DNA of 64,000 bases from Acidobacteriota bacterium (lineage in GTDB: Bacteria; Acidobacteriota; Terriglobia; Acidiferrales; UBA7541), in the NCBI GenBank assembly GCA_013289665.1, contig JABCZN010000007.1, forward strand, positions 146,708 to 210,707, read 5' to 3'. Positions 58,610-64,000 of this stretch are shown here, piece by piece; the stretch's first letter is position 1, and every line of letters begins with the position of its first letter. A program made the translations under genes and the position numbers. A model generated the notes under the pieces. The model saw only the letters and a list, made by a program, of their open reading frames with translations. It did no database searches and had not been told where the DNA came from.

Positions 58610-59410
58610 CTACCAACTGCCGCCAGCCCCGCCGCCACCGCTGGCGCCACCGCCAAATCCACCAAATCCACCGCCGCCCCCCCCCCCCCCCCCCCCGCCA
58701 CCCGATCCGCCTCCCCAACCGCCACCTATCATGGGGCCGATCCACCAGCCGCTGCCACCTCCGCGCCGGTTGATATTGCTTCCGGAACCCGCCGATCTGG
58801 CTATCCGAAAGATCAGGAGGATGATTCCCAGCAAAATCCAAACCGCGATGCCACCCATCTGACCATCATGCCGGCGCACTTGCTGAATCTGCGGCGCTCC
58901 TGTGAGCGTTACACCTTTGTCGTCCGCAATGTGTTTTGCCAATTGCCAGGCTGCCGCCGTGATCCCGCCGTTGTAATCGCCTTTCCGGAAGTAGGGCACC
59001 AGCAGGCGCCCTGCGTCGCCTGCTCGCGCATCCGTGATCACCGGTTCGAGGCCGTAACCAACCTCCGTCCAATACTTGCGGTCATTGGGGGCGACCAGCA
59101 ACAGGACTCCGCGATCGTCTTTTTTCGATCCAACGCCAAATTGCTTGTACAAATCGTTAGCGTAAGTCTGGACGTCAGCCCCGTCCAGTGATTTGACGGT
59201 CACAATGGCCATCTGCGCGCCGGTCTTTTCTTCCAGCTCCTTAAAGAGCGCTTCGAGTTGGGTTTTTGTTTGCGGCTGAATGATTCCAGCGCGATCGGTG
59301 ACGTAGCCGGTGGGATGGAAATCCTTGAAATCATCCGCAGGGGTGACGATGGCCACGGACAGTGCGAGGCACAGGATACAAACTAATGAGATTGCCATTC
59401 GCCGATGCAT
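58610..59410 (-). CDS. TPM-domain (YgcG-type) protein with glycine-rich tail
   Basis: YVTDRAGIIQPQTKTQLEALFKELEEKTGAQMAIVTVKSLDG...; tail GGFGGFGGGASGGGGAGGSW. Confidence 0.92.
   Translation of the reverse strand: MHRRMAISLVCILCLALSVAIVTPADDFKDFHPTGYVTDRAGIIQPQTKTQLEALFKELEEKTGAQMAIVTVKSLDGADVQTYANDLYKQFGVGSKKDDRGVLLLVAPNDRKYWTEVGYGLEPVITDARAGDAGRLLVPYFRKGDYNGGITAAAWQLAKHIADDKGVTLTGAPQIQQVRRHDGQMGGIAVWILLGIILLIFRIARSAGSGSNINRRGGGSGWWIGPMIGGGWGGGSGGGGGGGGGGGGFGGFGGGASGGGGAGGSW
58677..58696. repeat. 20-nt C/G homopolymer within the TPM gene
   Basis: Uninterrupted 20-nt C run on the + strand. Confidence 0.9.
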
Positions 59411-59708
59411 CGGGGGAATCACGCGACTGCGAGTGTGACTTTCCAAGAGTGTCCTGAAAAAGAAAATTGTGACATCGAACAGATCAGAATCCACCAGCGG
59501 TGCGGATTGCAGCGAAGCCGCTGCGCGAATTCTCTCACAGAATTGGGAAAGAGGGTCGCCCGGTTTTTCCGCCAGGCTGCGCTCCGGGGTGAGGCGCGAT
59601 ATGGCATCTTAGAGGGGTGGCGGAAAATACGCGGGTAGGCTATTCTGAATTGTAAAGAAGTTGACGCAACTTCCATTACGCAAAGCCCCCAGACACAGGA
59701 TCAATGTT

Positions 59709-61127
59709 ATGAGCGAGACGAAAACCACTACGCCCGCGGCCAAGGCGGCGCGCCCCACCTGGAAGCCGGCCGGCCGAGTTCATGCGGGTGAGCAGCCGTT
59801 TACCTATCCCCTGAAGCGGGAATTTGCGGAACCGGACTGGCGCCGCCTGCCTGGCTATAAGAGTGTCTCCAAAGCAGAGTGGGAGACTGCGCTGTGGCAA
59901 CGCCGCCACACGGTGAAGAACCTGAAGGAGTTGAAAGACGCTTTTGGCGAGTTCATCCCGGATGCGCTGATGGCTTCTCTCGAGCGCGACATCAAGGAGC
60001 GGGCAACGATGTCCATCCTGGTGCCGCCGCACATGCTGAACACCATGGATGAGAAGGATCTCTGGAACGATCCGGTGCGGCGTTACATGCTGCCGGCGTT
60101 TGACGACCGGCATCCGGAATGGCCCAGCCATCCGAAAGCGAGCCGCGATTCCTTGCACGAATCGGATATGTGGGCGGTGGAGGGATTGACGCACCGCTAT
60201 CCGACAAAGGTGCTGGCGGAAATGCTTTCCACATGCCCGCAGTATTGCGGGCACTGCACGCGGATGGACCTGGTCGGCAACGACGTGCCGCAAGTCATCA
60301 AGCTGAAGTTCCAGATTCCGCAGAAGGACCGCTACCAGCAGATGCTGGATTATCTGCGGGTCACTCCTTCGGTGCGCGACGTTGTGGTGAGCGGCGGCGA
60401 CATTGCCAACGTCCCCATCGGCACGCTGGAGGATTTTGTTTCCAAGTTGATGGACATTCCGAATATCCGGGACATTCGCCTGGCGACCAAAGGTCTGATT
60501 GCCATCCCACAGCACTTCCTGCAGTCCGAAGTTCAAGCGGGACTAGATCGGTTGGCGAAGAAGGCGCGGGAGCGCGGCGTAGATATTGCCGTGCACACGC
60601 ACGTGAACAACGCTCGCCAGGTGACGCCACTGGTGCGAAAAGCGGTGGAGTCGCTGCTGGACATGGGCTACCGGGACGTCCGGAACCAGGGTGTTTTGTT
60701 GCGCGGCGTTAACGCGTCCCCGAACGAGTTGCTGGAACTTTGCTTCGCGCTTCTGGATTACGGCAAGATCATGCCGTACTACTTCTATCAATGCGATATG
60801 ATTCCGAACGCCGAGCACTGGCGGCTGGCGATCCATGAAGTGCAGCAATTGCAGCACGACATCATGGGCTATTTGCCGGGATTCGCCACGCCGCGCATGG
60901 TGTGCGACGTGCCGTTTGTCGGGAAGAGATGGGTGCACCAGGTGAAAGAGTACGACCGGCAACTGGGAATTTCATACTGGACGAAGAATTACCGCACGGG
61001 TATCGAAGCGGACGACCCGGAAGCATTGAATCGCCGCTACGAGTATTACGACCCCATCTATACGCTGCCCGAGACCGGGCAGAATTTCTGGCGGGAAAAG
61101 ACCGTCCAGCAGACGCTTTCTAAGTAA
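59709..61127 (+). CDS. KamA-family radical SAM aminomutase-like protein
   Basis: STCPQYCGHCTRMDLVG (CxxxCxxC), LLRGVNASPNELLELCFALLDYGKIMPYYFYQCDMI. Confidence 0.88.
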   Translation: MSETKTTTPAAKAARPTWKPAGRVHAGEQPFTYPLKREFAEPDWRRLPGYKSVSKAEWETALWQRRHTVKNLKELKDAFGEFIPDALMASLERDIKERATMSILVPPHMLNTMDEKDLWNDPVRRYMLPAFDDRHPEWPSHPKASRDSLHESDMWAVEGLTHRYPTKVLAEMLSTCPQYCGHCTRMDLVGNDVPQVIKLKFQIPQKDRYQQMLDYLRVTPSVRDVVVSGGDIANVPIGTLEDFVSKLMDIPNIRDIRLATKGLIAIPQHFLQSEVQAGLDRLAKKARERGVDIAVHTHVNNARQVTPLVRKAVESLLDMGYRDVRNQGVLLRGVNASPNELLELCFALLDYGKIMPYYFYQCDMIPNAEHWRLAIHEVQQLQHDIMGYLPGFATPRMVCDVPFVGKRWVHQVKEYDRQLGISYWTKNYRTGIEADDPEALNRRYEYYDPIYTLPETGQNFWREKTVQQTLSK

Positions 61128-61218
61128 GCCGGGTCCGATCGCAAAGCCCAAGCTCCCGTGAAGGGTGTTCATCACTGTCCCACCCGTCTGGTTTGACCGG
61201 CGGAATGGGTATGACCAG

Positions 61219-61240
61219 ACAGGGGTACCCCCCTGTTTTT
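61219..61240 (+). terminator. intrinsic terminator downstream of the KamA-like gene
   Basis: ACAGGGG-TACC-CCCCTGT followed by TTTT. Confidence 0.6.
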
Positions 61241-61573
61241 GCCTAAGAGACGTAGGGAAGGGATTTCCGGGACGAAGAAGTGGCCGGCGACCAGCGCCAG
61301 GCGACCAGTGAAGAATGTGGACGGTCGGGAATGGTATGGCCTGCAGGCTCCTCCCCCCTGTTTTTCGTAAGAAAAACTGGAGTATATAGACCGCAATCCG
61401 TTGACGCGTGGACTCGTGAAATATCCGAAGGATTGGGCGCAGAGCAGCTGGTCATGCTACGTAACGGGAGAGCCGGGGATTTTGGGAATCGATGTCGTTT
61501 CGGAATGAAGAAGAGGAAAGAGAAACCCAGGAGCCACCCCCTGACCCCGCGACTTAAGATCGCAGTGAAAAAT

Positions 61574-62215
61574 TCAGCGTTGTTCAATCACGCGCTGTTT
61601 GATGGCGAAGCGGAGGAGTTCGGAGTTATTCGCCAGGCTGAAGTCCTGCATGATGCGGTACTTGTGAAAGGCCACGGTGCGGGTGGCCACGTTCAGGATG
61701 GCGGCGGCTTCTTTCATGGTGTGCCCTTCGGCTAGAAGCTGCAGAACTTCGCGCTGCCGAGGGGTCAGCACGCGGCCAATTTCCGGGCAGCGCGGTTCGC
61801 GCGCAGAGAGTCCTTTCAGTGCTTCCTCCAGGGCGGGAGTGACGTACTTTCCACCATGCAGGACTTCCCGAACAGCTTTGACCAGCTCCGAGCCCGCCGA
61901 TTTTTTCAGCAGGAAACCTGAGGCCCAGGTGCGCAGGGTCTCCGCCGCAATTTCAGCGTCCTCGTTCATGGTCAGGACGATGATTTTTATGGCCGGGTTG
62001 GCAGACTTCAATTGTTCGCTGGCATCGAAGCCGTTCAGCAGGGGCATGTTCAAGTCCACGAGTGCGACATCGGGTTTCAGGGCAAGGGCTTCGCGGACAA
62101 GCGAACGCCCGTCCGCGACGACGGCGACAACCTCAAATTCAGGTTCCAGAAGCCGCTTGATCGCTTCGGCGACCAGGGTGTGGTCGTCGGCAAGCAGAAT
62201 GCGTGCTTTGCCCAC
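61574..62215 (-). CDS. NarL/LuxR-type response regulator
   Basis: ILLADDHTLVAEAIKRLLE...VALVDLNMPLLNGFDASEQL, LTPRQREVLQLLAEGHTMKEAAAILNVATRTVAFHKYRIM. Confidence 0.95.
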   Translation of the reverse strand: MGKARILLADDHTLVAEAIKRLLEPEFEVVAVVADGRSLVREALALKPDVALVDLNMPLLNGFDASEQLKSANPAIKIIVLTMNEDAEIAAETLRTWASGFLLKKSAGSELVKAVREVLHGGKYVTPALEEALKGLSAREPRCPEIGRVLTPRQREVLQLLAEGHTMKEAAAILNVATRTVAFHKYRIMQDFSLANNSELLRFAIKQRVIEQR

Positions 62216-62337
62216 GTGAAGAACCTCCGAATTGCACTGCCCCGGGGGAAATGGATCGAAAACTTGCCAAGAGGATACCGCAAACGGGTGAGGTTAAAAA
62301 GGATGGGAGAGCCCAGGGACAGAAGGCGTGTGCCGAC

Positions 62338-62466
62338 GTGCTTGCTTTCGAGCAACCCAGCGCAGCTCAGAAATTCTCCGCCCAAGAATTTCTGAAAGCA
62401 GACTGCTCCGCCCAGAAAAGAACGAAACGAGCTTGCCCACCACGCGGGCTGCTCGAAAGTAAGCAC
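62338..62466. repeat. 129-bp nested inverted-repeat element
   Basis: Outer 17-nt arms gtgcttgctttcgagca / tgctcgaaagtaagcac (one G.U pair); inner 10-bp hairpin cagaaattct-ccgccca-agaatttctg (62368-62394). Confidence 0.65.
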
Positions 62467-62790
62467 ATCGAGAGGCGATAGAGGAAAACGTAGCAAAGCT
62501 GCTCAAGAACGGGTGAGTTTCGCCTCAAGAGCGCAGCAATAATGAGGGAGTTCAGGGGATAAGGGAACTGTCAATAGTTACAGTCCTGGCAAGAATCTTG
62601 CAATTTTAACAATTTCTGGCCCCGCGGTGGGAGTGTCTAAAAGAGGACTAGGCTTCTTTATTTCAAGGAATTCACGCGCGGCGGGTAGCCGATGGACGGG
62701 ACACGTGCCTGTGGAAAAGAGAAAATCTGAAGATTCCTGGCCGGCCAAGGACTGCCCTTGCGGCAATGCAAATTAAAGATAAATAATGGT

Positions 62791-63684
62791 TTAGTCGGCC
62801 GCAGCGGCGGCAACGGTTTCTTCGTCTTGCAATCTGGGGCGCTTAATATCCCAGGCAAGGCCCAGCGTCTTGAGCGCATAAATGCCGTACCAGTTCACGT
62901 CTAGCTCATACCAGGCGTGGCCATGGCGCGCCGCTTGTGGCTCTGCGTGATGGTTGTTATGCCAGCCCTCGCCAAAGGTCAGAATAGCGACCCAGAAACT
63001 GTTGGTCGAAGTGTCGCCAGTTTCGTAGCGTTGCGATCCCCACATATGCGTCGCGGAATTCACCAGCCAGGTGGCATGCAGGCTGACGACCGTGCGCAGG
63101 AAGACTCCCCAGAAGAGCCAGGGCCAGCCGCCAATCGCATAAAAGAGGATGGCGACTACAACCGATGGCACCACGTGCCACTTGCTGATCCAGAGATGGA
63201 ACTTGTCTTTGCGAAGGTCGGGGACATAGGGAAGGAACTCGACTCGGTCCTGATGCATGGCCCGGCCGGTGAGGATCCAGCCCATGTGGGACCATATGCC
63301 GCCATCTCGCGGCGAGTGGGGATCGCCCTCTTTGTCCGTATTCTGATGATGCATGCGGTGGGTGGCGACCCAGGAAATTGGGCCGCCTTCTATGGCCAGC
63401 GTGCCGCAGGTAGTCAGGAGATACTCAACGAATTTCGAGGTTTTGTAGCCGCGATGGGTAAGCAGGCGGTGATAGCCCATGCCAATGCCCAAGCTGCCGG
63501 CAACCCACCACATCACCAGGCCAAGGATCAGGGCTTGCCAGGTAAAGAAGAAAACAGCGGCCAGGGCGCCCAGATGGAGAGCGATCATGACGGAGGTGAC
63601 GCCCCAGTTGACGGGCTGATGAAAGGTGCGGTCGTGCTCGATAAAAGTGCGGAGGCTCATGGTCTGAGATAACTCTACCACCAA
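62791..63684 (-). CDS. acyl-CoA/fatty-acid delta-9 desaturase family
   Basis: HRLLTHRG, HRMHHQNTDKEGDPHS, HNNHHAEP histidine boxes. Confidence 0.93.
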   Translation of the reverse strand: MVVELSQTMSLRTFIEHDRTFHQPVNWGVTSVMIALHLGALAAVFFFTWQALILGLVMWWVAGSLGIGMGYHRLLTHRGYKTSKFVEYLLTTCGTLAIEGGPISWVATHRMHHQNTDKEGDPHSPRDGGIWSHMGWILTGRAMHQDRVEFLPYVPDLRKDKFHLWISKWHVVPSVVVAILFYAIGGWPWLFWGVFLRTVVSLHATWLVNSATHMWGSQRYETGDTSTNSFWVAILTFGEGWHNNHHAEPQAARHGHAWYELDVNWYGIYALKTLGLAWDIKRPRLQDEETVAAAAAD

Positions 63685-63838
63685 GACTTTTGCATTCGTA
63701 GGAAAACGAGGGGTAGGTTGTAGTTTTGCTTACTTGGCCGGACGTTCAGGAAAAAATAGTGCTGGCCAAAGGGGCAAAATGTGCTATTCTATACATGCGT
63801 TTGTTGCTCTTGTAACACCTTTAGATTCGATTTTAGAG

Positions 63839-63869
63839 GGGCTGCGAGTTCAAACTCGCGGCCTTTTTT
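63839..63869 (+). terminator. intrinsic-terminator-like hairpin in the csp leader
   Basis: GGCT-GCGAGTT-CA-AACTCGC-GGCC followed by TTTTTT, about 60 nt upstream of the csp start. Confidence 0.7.
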
Positions 63870-63930
63870 GCTTTACGGCTGGAGGCAGTCGAGCAGCAGC
63901 AAATAATTTAAACAAAGAATAGGAAACACA

Positions 63931-64000
63931 GTGAAAGAACAAGGAACAGTGAAGTGGTTCAATGCCAGCAAGGGATATGGCTTCATTCAGCGCCAGTCCG
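63931..64000 (+). CDS. cold-shock protein, truncated at the window edge
   Basis: GTG start: [23 protein letters not shown]..., RNP1 motif KGYGFI. Confidence 0.93.
   Translation, partial: MKEQGTVKWFNASKGYGFIQRQS

Overview
This 64 kb window is gene-dense, GC-rich chromosomal DNA that looks acidobacterial, judging by the Oar-like TonB receptor, the CadC/TolB-type regulator, the FG-GAP/UnbV protein and the cox cluster layout. I found no rRNA, tRNA, CRISPR array or intact transposase. Main blocks: a truncated wHTH regulator; a copper module (TolC-like OMP plus multicopper oxidase); STAS proteins; an export module (GAF-HlyD fusion, HlyD adaptor, M50-HlyD fusion) next to a sigma54 activator; a GH-like protein, TonB receptor and amidase; a nine-gene porin-cytochrome/cyt c/blue-copper/aa3-type oxidase operon; speB, APC permease, lgt, GT2, acnA; a B12/radical SAM plus ATP-grasp pair; zwf, glk, mmsA, Rieske; LemA/TPM; a KamA-like radical SAM; a LuxR response regulator; a desaturase; and the start of a csp gene. 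Two findings stand out. (1) The radical SAM gene at 47820 does not appear to end at its annotated TGA (49185-49187). That TGA lies in a Cys-UGA-Ala-Glu-Pro (CUAEP) motif, is followed by a perfect GGGACC-AGTT-GGTCCC hairpin 13 nt downstream, and has 25 further sense codons, which predicts a selenoprotein. (2) An unannotated 57-aa, Lys/Arg-rich peptide gene (14353-14526, minus, below the ORF-track cutoff) has a ribosome-binding site, a sigma54-like -24/-12 promoter, tandem upstream repeats, a strong terminator and a neighbouring GAFTGA-type activator. It converges on the M50/HlyD export operon and may be a regulated peptide-export system.
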